From an uncultured bacterium (GTDB taxonomy: Bacteria > Bacillota > Bacilli > Lactobacillales > Lactobacillaceae): DNA of 64,000 nt. Positions within the stretch are counted from its first letter, which is position 1, and each line of letters starts with the position of its first letter. Positions 8,741-17,745 of this stretch are shown here, in pieces. The position numbers were made by a program, and so were the translations under genes. The notes beneath the pieces were generated by a model. It did not search any database, had not been told where the DNA came from, and worked only from the letters and a program-made list of their open reading frames with translations. Location of the stretch: contig CAJMLF010000008.1 of the NCBI GenBank assembly GCA_905214235.1, forward strand, positions 1 through 64,000, given 5' to 3'.

Positions 8741-9865
8741 TCAATAATGATAAACCCGGTGGACCCGGTTACTAATGTTCGTCAGGATTTCGTAGTTGAT
8801 CGTCCCGACCTTGTCGGCCAGGTCTTCGGCAGTAATCGTCAGGTCACCAGATTGGCCCATCAGTACTACCGGTGTACCAACCGGGTAGTATTTCGGCAGG
8901 CGAACCATCATCTGGTCCATGCAGACCCGGCCGGCAATGTCACAGTAATGACCATCAATTAACACCTTAAAGCCGGTCAAGCTCCGCGGGTAGCCATCGG
9001 CATAGCCAATCGGCAAAGTTGCCAGCCACTCGTCCTTAGCAGCAGTGTAGGTGGCCCCGTAGCTCACCGACCGACCGGCCTTTAACTGCTTAACAAAGCA
9101 GATTGTGGTCTTCAGGGTCCCAATCGGCTTTAACGGCAAGTTCGCCTTTAGTTCCCGGCCCGATGGGTTGTAGCCATACATTGAAATCCCCATCCGCACG
9201 GTATTAGCGGTAATTTGGTCCCGGTGCCATAACCCGGTTGCCGAATTAGCCATGTGAACGTACGGCGGCAATTGGTCAAGGCTGCCGATAAATTTTTGCC
9301 AGCGGTGGACCTGCTTTTCAAAGTACTGGTCATCAGCACTATCAGCCGTTGCGAAGTGGGTAAAGACCCCTTCAAATTCGAATTCCGGGTTTTGCTCAAC
9401 CATCTCAACCGCCCGGTGGAACTCATCCAGGTCGGTAAAACCGATCCGCCCCATCCCGCTGTCAACGCCCAAGTGGACCTTGAGGGGCTTTTGCCAGGTA
9501 AACTGTTGGGCAAGCCGGTGGTACTGCTCCAGCCAGTCCACGGAACCAACCGTGAGGGAGACACCCGCCTCCGCCGCCACGTTGGCCTCTTCGACCGGGG
9601 TAATTCCCAAAACAAGGGTCATTGCCTCAACCCCACTGTCCCGGAGCTCTAAGGCCTCGTCCAGAATAGCAACGCACATTCCCGCTGCCCCGGCCCGCAG
9701 TGCTGCTTGCGAAACCGCCAGCAGACCGTGACCATAGGCGTTGGCCTTCACAACTGCCAAAATTTTACTTCCTGTCGGCAATGCAGTCCGTTGGGCACGA
9801 ATGTTGTCCTGTAAAGCCTGCAAGTCAATAACATATTCGGTATTTCGTAACCGACCAGTAATCAT
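8741..9865 (-). CDS. alr: Alanine racemase
   Basis: Alr is a PLP enzyme that makes D-alanine for peptidoglycan and for D-alanylation of teichoic acids. The PLP lysine motif VVKANAYGHG is near residue 40, and the C-terminal catalytic Tyr region reads VSYGATYTA with CMDQMMV further on. The 374-residue length is typical. It is cotranscribed with mazF. Its placement beside the dlt operon is functionally apt, since DltA consumes the D-alanine Alr makes, but the operons point in opposite directions. Confidence 0.97.
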   Translation of the reverse strand: MITGRLRNTEYVIDLQALQDNIRAQRTALPTGSKILAVVKANAYGHGLLAVSQAALRAGAAGMCVAILDEALELRDSGVEAMTLVLGITPVEEANVAAEAGVSLTVGSVDWLEQYHRLAQQFTWQKPLKVHLGVDSGMGRIGFTDLDEFHRAVEMVEQNPEFEFEGVFTHFATADSADDQYFEKQVHRWQKFIGSLDQLPPYVHMANSATGLWHRDQITANTVRMGISMYGYNPSGRELKANLPLKPIGTLKTTICFVKQLKAGRSVSYGATYTAAKDEWLATLPIGYADGYPRSLTGFKVLIDGHYCDIAGRVCMDQMMVRLPKYYPVGTPVVLMGQSGDLTITAEDLADKVGTINYEILTNISNRVHRVYHY

Positions 9866-10144
9866 TTTTGTTCACTTCTCATTCCTATTTTTCAGTATCG
9901 GATACAATTCTAGCAAAAATGTCCTCCCAACGCATAAATCATTTCAAATTTAACCTAAACATAACTAATTTTCCTCTTTGCTTACCAGGTAAATTGACAT
10001 ATAATCCAAGTTGCTATAATCATTCCCACCCCAATAAGTTATAAAAAGGTTAAAATTACCGCGACGCTTCCCCAATTGTGTCGCAGCGCAGTACACTCTT
10101 GTGGTAGGATTAGCTATTGATAGCGAAAGGAGTGATTCATAATC

Positions 10145-10285
10145 TTGATCCAAAGTATTAAGAATCATCCCACACTAAAGTTCATCTTAAAGACGGTCTT
10201 CTATTTTGCCGTAATCGTTCTATTAATTTACTTGTATGGATATTACGGTGCAGGACAAGAACCGTTTATTTATAATGAATTCTAA
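10145..10285 (+). CDS. dltX: DltX, small membrane protein of the D-alanylation operon
   Basis: A 46-residue gene starts at TTG 10145 and ends at TAA 10285; AAAGGAG lies about 12 bases upstream. The protein has one membrane span at about residues 17-34 (TVFYFAVIVLLIYLYGYY) and ends in EPFIYNEF, the conserved DltX C-terminal motif. DltX helps DltB and DltD pass D-Ala to teichoic acids. It lies 16 bp before dltA, as in other Firmicutes. It is easily missed because it is short and starts with TTG. Confidence 0.88.
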   Translation: MIQSIKNHPTLKFILKTVFYFAVIVLLIYLYGYYGAGQEPFIYNEF

Positions 10286-10301
10286 CGTGGAGGAAAGAAA
10301 A

Positions 10302-11828
10302 TTGAATACAAACATTGTTACTGACTTTGACCAGATCGCCACTGCTACCCCTGACCAGGTCGCCTACGACGAAATGGGCAAAGTTACTACCTATTGGGAA
10401 TTAAAAGCCGCAAGCGATAGCCTGGCAGAATGGCTTGACCAGCAAGGGCTAGCCAAGCATAGTCCCCTCCTTGTGTTTGGGGACCACCAGGTTGAAATGG
10501 TGGCGTGTTTTCTGGCAGCTCTGAAAACGGGCCACGCCTATATTCCGGTAGCATCGGATTCGGCGTTACCCCGAATCCAGTCCATCCTCGATACTGGTCA
10601 GCCAAGCCTGGTGATTGGAATCGATGACTTCCCTGCTGACCAACTGACGGTCAAAGTACCGGTGGTTGATGCGCAGCAAGTTGGAGACGCCATCAATGCG
10701 CACCACCCATTCACGTCTAAGGATCCTGTCCAGGGTGACGAACTTGCCTACATCCTGTTTACTTCCGGGACGACCGGTTCACCAAAGGGGGTTGAGGTGA
10801 GTCACGACAACCTGAAGACCTTCGTCGATTGGATGCTGGGGCCCGATTTTAACTTGCCAAAGAAGACTAATTACCTCGGCCAGCCCCCCTATTCGTTTGA
10901 CCTGTCAAACATGTTTCTGTACCCCGCCCTACTGAGTGGCAGCACCATCAAGGCGATTCCCCACAACGTGGTTGAAAACTTTGGCCAGCTCTTTACGGCC
11001 TTACCCAAGCTTGGCTTTAACGTCTTTGTTGGGACGCCGTCATTTGCTGACATGTTGATGCTCAGTCCGGCCTTTAGTGAAAAGCAGATGGGTGACCTCC
11101 AGTACTTCCTGTTCTGCGGGGAGGAACTCACGGTCAAGACCGTGAAGAATTTAGAGCAACGGTTCCCACACGCCCACATTTTCAACACGTACGGACCGAC
11201 GGAAACAACGGTCGCCATTTCGGGAATCGAAATCACCCCGGAGATGGTTGCCAAATGCGACCGCCTGCCCGTTGGTTATGCCAAGCCGGGCACGACCCTT
11301 TCAATCTGGAAGGGTGACCAGCAATTGACCACCCCGGGCGAACAGGGAGAAATCATCATTGCCGGTAGTAGCGTTGCCCAAGGGTACATGAATAACCCGA
11401 CAAAGACTGCCAAGTCATTCTTTAAGCTCAACGGGCAAAATGCCTACCGGACCGGTGATGCTGGGGTTCTGGACGAGGACGGTCTGCTCCACCACAAGGG
11501 CCGGATGGACTTCCAAATTAAGCTCCACGGTTACCGAATTGAGCTTGATGAGGTCCGGGCCAGCCTAGAAAAGAGCCCGCTGATCAAGCAGGCGGTCGCC
11601 CTGCCAAAATATAATCAAAATGGTCAGGTTACCCACTTGATTGCCGCGGTAATTCCTCAGGAGCAACCAGACGACCCGGCTAAATTAACGGCCGCCATCC
11701 GGGAAAGCCTAAAGGGCCTGATTATGCCCTACATGATGCCAACCCAGTTCACTTACCGCACCAGCTTCCCAATGTCTGCAAATGGCAAGATTGCAGTTAA
11801 ACAACTGATCAAAGAGGCTAACGAATAA
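10302..11828 (+). CDS. dltA: D-alanine--poly(phosphoribitol) ligase DltA
   Basis: DltA adenylates D-alanine and loads it on DltC. I choose TTG 10302, eight bases after GGAGG, giving 508 residues; the frame extends 22 codons further up but runs through dltX. Adenylation-domain motifs are clear: LFTSGTTGSPKGVE (A3), FNTYGPTETTV (A5), YRTGDAG (A7) and GRMDFQIKLHGYRIEL (A8), with the catalytic Lys in SANGKIAVKQ near the C-terminus. The stop overlaps the dltB start (TAATG). Confidence 0.96.
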   Translation: MNTNIVTDFDQIATATPDQVAYDEMGKVTTYWELKAASDSLAEWLDQQGLAKHSPLLVFGDHQVEMVACFLAALKTGHAYIPVASDSALPRIQSILDTGQPSLVIGIDDFPADQLTVKVPVVDAQQVGDAINAHHPFTSKDPVQGDELAYILFTSGTTGSPKGVEVSHDNLKTFVDWMLGPDFNLPKKTNYLGQPPYSFDLSNMFLYPALLSGSTIKAIPHNVVENFGQLFTALPKLGFNVFVGTPSFADMLMLSPAFSEKQMGDLQYFLFCGEELTVKTVKNLEQRFPHAHIFNTYGPTETTVAISGIEITPEMVAKCDRLPVGYAKPGTTLSIWKGDQQLTTPGEQGEIIIAGSSVAQGYMNNPTKTAKSFFKLNGQNAYRTGDAGVLDEDGLLHHKGRMDFQIKLHGYRIELDEVRASLEKSPLIKQAVALPKYNQNGQVTHLIAAVIPQEQPDDPAKLTAAIRESLKGLIMPYMMPTQFTYRTSFPMSANGKIAVKQLIKEANE

Positions 11829-13051
11829 TGATTAACTGGATTGCTAGTCTCCCTAACTTCAGTGCTTATGGCACCCCAATGTATTTTTTCTATTTAATCC
11901 TTGCCATCTTACCATTGGGGATTGGCCTTTACTTCGGAAAACGGTTCAGCTGGTATGAGGCCTTAATTAGTTTCATCTTCATTTTCCTGATGTTTGACGG
12001 GAGCAGTTGGCAACAGGGAATTTCCCTGATTGTCTACGTTATTTATGAAACCTGCCTGGTGATGTATTACACCCGCTACCGTAAAAAGCAGAATGGGTCT
12101 GGAATCTTCTATTTGATTTCCGGCCTCGCCATTTTGCCACTGGTCATCGTGAAGCTTTCGCCGGCAATGGTAGGTCATAACTCACTGCTCGGCTTCCTCG
12201 GAATCTCTTACCTGACTTTCCGGGCGGTCGGAACCGTGATTGAGACCCGGGACGGAATGATCAAGGAAATTTCCCCATGGAAGTTTATCCGCTTCATTCT
12301 CTTCATGCCGACCATTACTTCGGGGCCAATTGACCGTTACCGGCGCTTTGAAAAGGATTACCAGAAGGTTCCCAGCCGGGACGAATATTTACAGCTAGTC
12401 AGCAAGGGGATTTTTTACCTCTTCCTCGGCTTCTTATACAAGTTCGTCATTGGTTACTTCTTTGGCCAACGCTTCTACCCGTACTTTGAGCGATTGACCC
12501 TGGCAGAACACGACCCCTTCAGCTGGCACATGCTGGGGGTCATGTACACCTATGGTTTCTACCTGTTCTTCGACTTCGCCGGCTACTCCCTGTTTGCGGT
12601 GGCTATTTCCTACTTTATGGGTGTCAAGTCACCGATGAACTTCAAGCAACCGTTCAAGTCCAAGAACATCAAGGAATTCTGGAACCGGTGGCACATCAGC
12701 CTGTCCTTCTGGTTCCGGGACTACATCTTCATGCGCTTTGTCTTCATGGCCACCAAGAAGCGATGGTTCAAGAACCGGAACGCCCTTTCATCAACCGCCT
12801 ACATGCTTAACATGGTTCTGATGGGCTTCTGGCACGGGATTACCTGGTACTACATTCTCTACGGCTTCCTTCACGGGATTGCCCTGGTGGTTAACGACTG
12901 GTGGCTCCGCTATAAGCGTAAGCACCTGAAGAAGCTACCCCATAATAAGTTCACAACTGGTGTGGCCATCTTTATTACCTTTAACTTTGTAATGTTTACA
13001 TTTTTGATCTTTAGTGGTTTCCTGGACACTTTCTTCTTTAGCAACCACTAG
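11828..13051 (+). CDS. dltB: DltB, MBOAT-family D-alanyl transfer protein
   Basis: This 407-residue polytopic membrane protein carries D-Ala across the membrane from DltC. The MBOAT signature is present, with KEFWNRWHISLSFWFRDY and the invariant histidine in GFWHGITWYYI. About ten or more hydrophobic segments are visible. The start ATG overlaps the dltA stop, so translation is coupled. The length is typical of DltB. Confidence 0.96.
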   Translation: MINWIASLPNFSAYGTPMYFFYLILAILPLGIGLYFGKRFSWYEALISFIFIFLMFDGSSWQQGISLIVYVIYETCLVMYYTRYRKKQNGSGIFYLISGLAILPLVIVKLSPAMVGHNSLLGFLGISYLTFRAVGTVIETRDGMIKEISPWKFIRFILFMPTITSGPIDRYRRFEKDYQKVPSRDEYLQLVSKGIFYLFLGFLYKFVIGYFFGQRFYPYFERLTLAEHDPFSWHMLGVMYTYGFYLFFDFAGYSLFAVAISYFMGVKSPMNFKQPFKSKNIKEFWNRWHISLSFWFRDYIFMRFVFMATKKRWFKNRNALSSTAYMLNMVLMGFWHGITWYYILYGFLHGIALVVNDWWLRYKRKHLKKLPHNKFTTGVAIFITFNFVMFTFLIFSGFLDTFFFSNH

Positions 13052-13073
13052 TATTTTGAGGAGGATTTATATT

Positions 13074-13313
13074 ATGCAAGAACAAATTATTAATATTTTA
13101 GCTGATGCAACTGGTCGGGACGCTGCGGACTTCAGTGACGCTAGTCAAGACCTATTTACTAGCGGCCTGCTGGACTCCATGGCCACGGTTAGTCTGCTGT
13201 TAGGGCTGCAGGACGAATTTGGTGTCCAAGTTCCGGTTTCTGAATTTGACCGGAGTCAGTGGAACACCATTGAAAAGATCGAACAACGGGTAAAGGAGCT
13301 TCAAAATGCATAG
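13074..13313 (+). CDS. dltC: D-alanyl carrier protein DltC
   Basis: A 79-residue acyl-carrier-type protein. The phosphopantetheine serine sits in LFTSGLLDSMATVSLL (Ser in DSM). I use the ATG at 13074 after GAGGAGG, not an earlier frame start inside dltB. Activation needs a 4'-phosphopantetheinyl transferase such as AcpS, which is not encoded in this window. The last 8 bp overlap the dltD start. Confidence 0.95.
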   Translation: MQEQIINILADATGRDAADFSDASQDLFTSGLLDSMATVSLLLGLQDEFGVQVPVSEFDRSQWNTIEKIEQRVKELQNA

Positions 13314-14601
13314 CCACCGGAAACTGTGGTCCATCTTTGGCCCGGTTATCCTTGCCTTCGTGCTCGTGATCATTCTTTTTTCTCTGCCGATTAAGAACCA
13401 TCACACTACCGCAACTGAAAAGCAGGCGGCGGTTTCCCTTAGTCCCATTGTCTTCAAAAACCAATCGATCAAGCAACAGGCACTGAGTGATAAGCAGACC
13501 AAGTTTGTACCGTTCTTTGGGTCGAGTGAACTGCGGCGGATGGACCGCTTCCACCCGTCAGTGATGGCGGCCCGCTACCACAATTACACGCCATTCCTGT
13601 TTGGCTCCCGTGGTACCCAATCTTTGCCCCAGTTTTTCAACATTAATTCAATGGAAAACCAGCTGACTGACCAGAAAGCCGTCTACATCATCTCCCCGCA
13701 ATGGTTTACCAAGCAGGGGGTCCTGCCACCGGCATTCAAGTATTACAACGGTTCATACGCCGATTTGACGTGGCTGCAAAAGGCCAACCCTAATTCGCCA
13801 TATGACCGTTACACTGCGCGTCGGCTGATTGCATTGATTGGTAAGGACGGGACAGTCGGGGCCGATGCTCGCAAGATTGCAATGGGCAAGTCACTTAATA
13901 GTTGGGACCGGCTGGTCATCAAGACCCGGTTGGGGATGCTGAAGCATGAGGACGCCCTCTTCTCGGAGTTCCAGCTCAACCGTAACTACCAGCGTTACAT
14001 CCTGCCGAACATTAAAAAGCTTCCCAAGAAGTACCACTACAATACTCTCTACAAGGAAGCCGTGGCGGTCGGTAAGCATGACACCACTAACAACCAGTTC
14101 AATGTCAAGAATAGTTTCTACGCGAAGCGCATCAAGCCGCACTTAAAGGATGTCAAGGGCTCACAAAAGCACATGAACTACACGAAGTCGCCGGAGTACG
14201 GTGACCTGCAGGTCGTGTTAAACGAGTTCCGCAACACGAACACCAACGTCCTCTTTGTGATCCCACCGGTTAATGCTAAGTGGGAAAAGTACACGGGACT
14301 GGACATGCAGATGTACTACCGGACCGTTGACAAGATCAAGTTCCAACTGCATGAACAAGGTTTCAACAACATCTTGGACCTTTCACATGACGGTGGCAAG
14401 GAATCGTTTATGGAAGATACGATCCACATTGGCTGGGCCGGCTGGGTTAAGTTTGACAAGGTAAGCAATGCCTTTATCAGTCATCGCCAACCCGCTCCCC
14501 ACTACCACCTCAACGACAAGTTTCTCCAGTCGGATTGGACAAATCTCAATCCAACCCCTGCTAACTTGACCAGGTTTAAGGAACAACAATTGAATCGTTA
14601 A
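13306..14601 (+). CDS. dltD: DltD, D-alanyl-lipoteichoic acid biosynthesis protein
   Basis: A 431-residue membrane-anchored extracellular protein with one N-terminal membrane segment (about residues 9-24). The nucleophile-type serine lies in FFGSSELRRMDRFHP, as in SGNH-like DltD, and the catalytic His candidate is in DTIHIGWAGW near the C-terminus. DltD completes transfer of D-Ala onto lipoteichoic acid. It is the last gene of the dltXABCD operon and is followed at once by a strong terminator. Confidence 0.95.
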   Translation: MHSHRKLWSIFGPVILAFVLVIILFSLPIKNHHTTATEKQAAVSLSPIVFKNQSIKQQALSDKQTKFVPFFGSSELRRMDRFHPSVMAARYHNYTPFLFGSRGTQSLPQFFNINSMENQLTDQKAVYIISPQWFTKQGVLPPAFKYYNGSYADLTWLQKANPNSPYDRYTARRLIALIGKDGTVGADARKIAMGKSLNSWDRLVIKTRLGMLKHEDALFSEFQLNRNYQRYILPNIKKLPKKYHYNTLYKEAVAVGKHDTTNNQFNVKNSFYAKRIKPHLKDVKGSQKHMNYTKSPEYGDLQVVLNEFRNTNTNVLFVIPPVNAKWEKYTGLDMQMYYRTVDKIKFQLHEQGFNNILDLSHDGGKESFMEDTIHIGWAGWVKFDKVSNAFISHRQPAPHYHLNDKFLQSDWTNLNPTPANLTRFKEQQLNR

Positions 14602-14651
14602 GATACACAAAAGGAGCTACACGTAATTGTGTGGCTCCTTTTGTGTATCTT
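14600..14651. terminator. Bidirectional terminator between dltD and cshA
   Basis: An 18-bp perfect inverted repeat (AAGATACACAAAAGGAGC and complement) continues inward with TACAC/GTGTG pairs around a short loop. The arms contain A- and T-runs suited to both strands. The genes converge here: dltD from the left, cshA from the right. Confidence 0.9.
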
Positions 14652-14663
14652 AAATTCGCTAGA

Positions 14664-16163
14664 CTATTCCTTATCCTTCCGGTGCCGGATATTGAAGGAA
14701 TGGCGACTGGAATGACTCCGCCCGTGGTTATCGTGACGACGACCGTGAGAGCGGTAATTTCCCCCATTATGACGGCGGTTACCATTGTGGTGACGGTAGT
14801 GGTTGCCACCATGGTAGTCATTACGCTTACCGCGGTGGCGCCGAGGAAGCGGCCGCTCCGGTGTAATCTTGACCGGTACTTCGCTGGCGGCTTCCTTCGT
14901 CATATCGTTCAGCAGGGCGGCAACCAGGTCCGTTGCGTTGTGAGTCTCCAGAAGCTCCGCCGCAGCCTCCTTGTAGCGGTCTGTTGAGTCCTGGGCAATC
15001 AACTGGTCAATGTCGTTAAAGGCACTGGCCACCTGTCCCCGGAAGGCTTCCTCAGCCGATGGTGGCTTAAGGGGCAGCATCCGGACCCGGGTAAGCTTTT
15101 CGATTTCGTGCAGGTACTCCATCTCGTTAGGCGTGACAAAGGTCAACGACGTTCCGTGGTGGCCGGCACGGCCCGTCCGGCCAATCCGGTGCACGTAAGA
15201 GTCGGGGTCCGACGGGATATCGTAGTTGTAAACGTGGGTTACCCCTGAGATATCAAGGCCCCGGGCCGCAACGTCTGTGGCCACCAGAATATCAAGGTCC
15301 CCATTCTTGAACCGCTTCATGATCTTGGTCCGCCGGTCCTGGGTCAGATCACCATGAATGCCGGCCGCATTGTATCCCCGCGCAATCAAGCCGCGGGATA
15401 GCTCATCAACCCGTCGTTTAGTCCGCCCAAAGACAATTGTTAAGTCCGGGTCCTGGACATCAATCAACCGGGTCATGATGTCGAACTTCTCGTAGTCACG
15501 AGCCCGCACGTAGTACTGGTCGACCAAGTCGGTGGTTAATTCCTTGGCCTTGATACGGACCGTCTCCGGGTTTGTCATGAACTGCTCGCCGATTTTCTTG
15601 ATTTCCGGCGGCATCGTTGCGGAGAACAGGAGCGTTTGCCGGTCGGCGGGAGTCTGGTTGATGATCGCCTCGATATCTTCAAGAAAGCCCATGTTCAGCA
15701 TCTCATCGGCCTCATCCAGGACCAGGGTCTGAATGTGGTCTAACTTGACGGTGTGACGGTTGAGGTGGTCCCGCAGCCGTCCTGGGGTCCCAACAAGGAT
15801 TTGGGGATGGTGCTTCAGGTTCTTGATCTGCCGCCGGATGTCGGCTCCCCCGTAAACGACTTGTACCCGGGCATGCTTATCCTTCCCCAACCGATACAAT
15901 TCTTCCTGGGTCTGAATTGCCAGTTCCCGAGTTGGCGAAATGATAATCGCCTGGATGTTAGGGTTATCGGTATCAACGTGTTCGATAATCGGTAAACCGA
16001 AAGCGGCCGTCTTCCCGGTCCCAGTTTGGGCTTGGCCAATAACGTCCTGCCCCTTTAAAACCATTGGAATCGTCTGTTCTTGAATGGGCGTTGCTTCTTC
16101 GTACCCACTCCGCTTAATGGCCTTCAATAGGCTCTTTGACAAACCTAATTCGCTAAACTTCAA
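14664..16163 (-). CDS. cshA: DEAD-box RNA helicase CshA
   Basis: The 499-residue ATP-dependent RNA helicase shows the Q motif (EATPIQEQTIP), AQTGTGKTAAF (motif I), PTRELAIQ, VLDEADEML (DEAD), SATMP and HRIGRTGRAG (motif VI). In Gram-positives CshA works with the RNA degradosome and in ribosome assembly at low temperature. After the helicase core (to about residue 420) comes a tail of about 60 residues rich in His, Asn, Gly and Arg. The gene lies downstream of murF, as in other lactobacilli. Confidence 0.96.
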   Translation of the reverse strand: MKFSELGLSKSLLKAIKRSGYEEATPIQEQTIPMVLKGQDVIGQAQTGTGKTAAFGLPIIEHVDTDNPNIQAIIISPTRELAIQTQEELYRLGKDKHARVQVVYGGADIRRQIKNLKHHPQILVGTPGRLRDHLNRHTVKLDHIQTLVLDEADEMLNMGFLEDIEAIINQTPADRQTLLFSATMPPEIKKIGEQFMTNPETVRIKAKELTTDLVDQYYVRARDYEKFDIMTRLIDVQDPDLTIVFGRTKRRVDELSRGLIARGYNAAGIHGDLTQDRRTKIMKRFKNGDLDILVATDVAARGLDISGVTHVYNYDIPSDPDSYVHRIGRTGRAGHHGTSLTFVTPNEMEYLHEIEKLTRVRMLPLKPPSAEEAFRGQVASAFNDIDQLIAQDSTDRYKEAAAELLETHNATDLVAALLNDMTKEAASEVPVKITPERPLPRRHRGKRNDYHGGNHYRHHNGNRRHNGGNYRSHGRRHDNHGRSHSSRHSFNIRHRKDKE

Positions 16164-16175
16164 AAAATTTCCTCC

Positions 16176-16227
16176 TAAAAAGCAACCAGTCGGCCGGTGA
16201 AGTACTTGATCACCGAATGCCGGCTGG
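16176..16227 (-). terminator. Hairpin between murF and cshA
   Basis: On the minus strand CCAGCCGGC...CGGTGA pairs with TTCACCG...CCGACTGG (16186-16227), followed by TTGCTTTTT. It is an imperfect intrinsic terminator after murF. The AGGAGG of cshA follows directly, so cshA may be expressed by readthrough or by a promoter not seen here. Confidence 0.6.
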
Positions 16228-16235
16228 TGCCAAAA

Positions 16236-17615
16236 TTATTGTTCTTTAATTGCTGCCAGGACATTTTCAAGATGAATGCCGTGGCTCGCCTTTAACAGGA
16301 CCATATCCTGGTCCGTCAAATCAGCTTTTAAATCCGCGGTTAGCTGGTCCAGCTGGTCCGCTTGGTAATAGTGGATGGCTTCCTTTGGGTAACCCTCTTC
16401 AAGTAACTTATCCCGCAGGGCGGCCATCTCTGACCCGACCAGGTACACTTCCTGAACCTTTGCTGGGTCAATCTGTTCGGCAAGGCTAGCGTGCAGCCGT
16501 GGTGCCGCATCCCCGAGTTCCAGCATGTCCCCAAGGACGGCAATCCGCCGACCATTAACTGGCATTGCTGAAATTGTCTTTAAGACTTGCTTTGCCGCTG
16601 TTGGGTTTGAATTGTAAACATCACTCAGGATTTGGGCTCCCTGGGTACTCTTGAACCATTCGGCCCGGTTTTCTGTCAATTCGACATTGGCAAGGGCAGC
16701 CTTCATGTGCTTAGGAGTGATGTGGAGCTGCTTACCAACGGCAATCGCCGCCAGAGCGTTGTTGACGTTGTATTCACCGACCATCGGAATGGTAAACTGC
16801 TCGTCTGGCCACTCGTTAACCGTGAAGTCAATTGAACGGCCCTTGTCCGTCACGCTGGTTGCGTAGAAGTCATCACTAAGCTGCCGACCAAAGCGCACTG
16901 TCTGCTGGGTGATCTTCTTGACCCGCTCGTTGAGGAGGGGCTCATCACCATTAAAGACGAGGGTCCCGTCCTCCTTTAAGCCGTTGACAATTTCCATCTT
17001 GGCATCGGCAATCCGGTCACGGGTACCAAAGAATTCAATGTGGGCCTCCCCAATCATCGTGATGACGGCGATATCCGGGCTTACCAGCTTACTCAAGAAG
17101 TCTAACTGGCCAAACCGGTCCATCCCCATTTCAACAACGACCACTTCGGTATTGGCTTCCATATTCAAGAGGGTAATTGGCACACCAATTTCATTGTTAA
17201 AGTTGGCGTAGGTCTTGGTAACGTTCAGCTGGGTACTGAGGATTGAGGCAATCATATCCTTGGTCGTCGTCTTCCCGTTACTACCGGTAACGGCCACTAC
17301 CATTGGATTAATCTTACGCAGGTAGTACTTACCAAGTTGCTGAAGGGCCTTGAGGGGGTCGGTAACGACCAGCAGTGGGTGGTCGTGATCAACGACTTCG
17401 TGGTCACTGGCCCACAGGGAAGCGGCGGCCCCGTTCGTGAAGGCCGTTTCCACGTATTGGTGACCATCATGCGCACCCTGAAGGGGGATAAACAACGCGC
17501 CGCTTTCCAGGTGCCGACTGTCAAAGGAAACACTCGTTACTTCAACATCTTGCCATTTACTAATATCATTTTGCGCATTGATTGCACCAGCAATCTCCGC
17601 TAACTTCATCTTCAT
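16236..17615 (-). CDS. murF: UDP-MurNAc-tripeptide--D-Ala-D-Ala ligase MurF
   Basis: MurF adds D-Ala-D-Ala to the peptidoglycan precursor in the cytoplasm. The ATP loop is VTGSNGKTTTKDM, near residue 110; the following features include NFNNEIGVP and VYNSNPTAAKQ, typical of Mur ligases. The length is 459 residues. In many lactobacilli ddl is directly upstream of murF; here it is not, and htpX lies on that side behind a terminator. Confidence 0.96.
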   Translation of the reverse strand: MKMKLAEIAGAINAQNDISKWQDVEVTSVSFDSRHLESGALFIPLQGAHDGHQYVETAFTNGAAASLWASDHEVVDHDHPLLVVTDPLKALQQLGKYYLRKINPMVVAVTGSNGKTTTKDMIASILSTQLNVTKTYANFNNEIGVPITLLNMEANTEVVVVEMGMDRFGQLDFLSKLVSPDIAVITMIGEAHIEFFGTRDRIADAKMEIVNGLKEDGTLVFNGDEPLLNERVKKITQQTVRFGRQLSDDFYATSVTDKGRSIDFTVNEWPDEQFTIPMVGEYNVNNALAAIAVGKQLHITPKHMKAALANVELTENRAEWFKSTQGAQILSDVYNSNPTAAKQVLKTISAMPVNGRRIAVLGDMLELGDAAPRLHASLAEQIDPAKVQEVYLVGSEMAALRDKLLEEGYPKEAIHYYQADQLDQLTADLKADLTDQDMVLLKASHGIHLENVLAAIKEQ

Positions 17616-17699
17616 TGAAAGCTACCTCTTCTTTTGATACTTTGGTCTAGCTTTTTAATTATACCACCCTCGCCCCGTTAATACGATTTAAAAAAGAAG

Positions 17700-17741
17700 A
17701 AAGCGGTGGCTGCACCATCCGATCGGCAGTCATTCCGCTTT
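17700..17741 (-). terminator. Terminator of the lemA-htpX operon
   Basis: On the minus strand AAAGCGG...CTGC pairs with GCAG...CCGCTTT across a loop, with several mismatches, and is followed by TCTTCTTTTTT. It lies just beyond the htpX stop codon. Confidence 0.7.
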
Positions 17742-17745
17742 TCAA

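Noticed and set aside
9965..10168. A 67-codon minus-strand frame before the dlt operon
   Set aside because: It lies antisense to the dltX start and the dlt leader, with no ribosome site or family resemblance.
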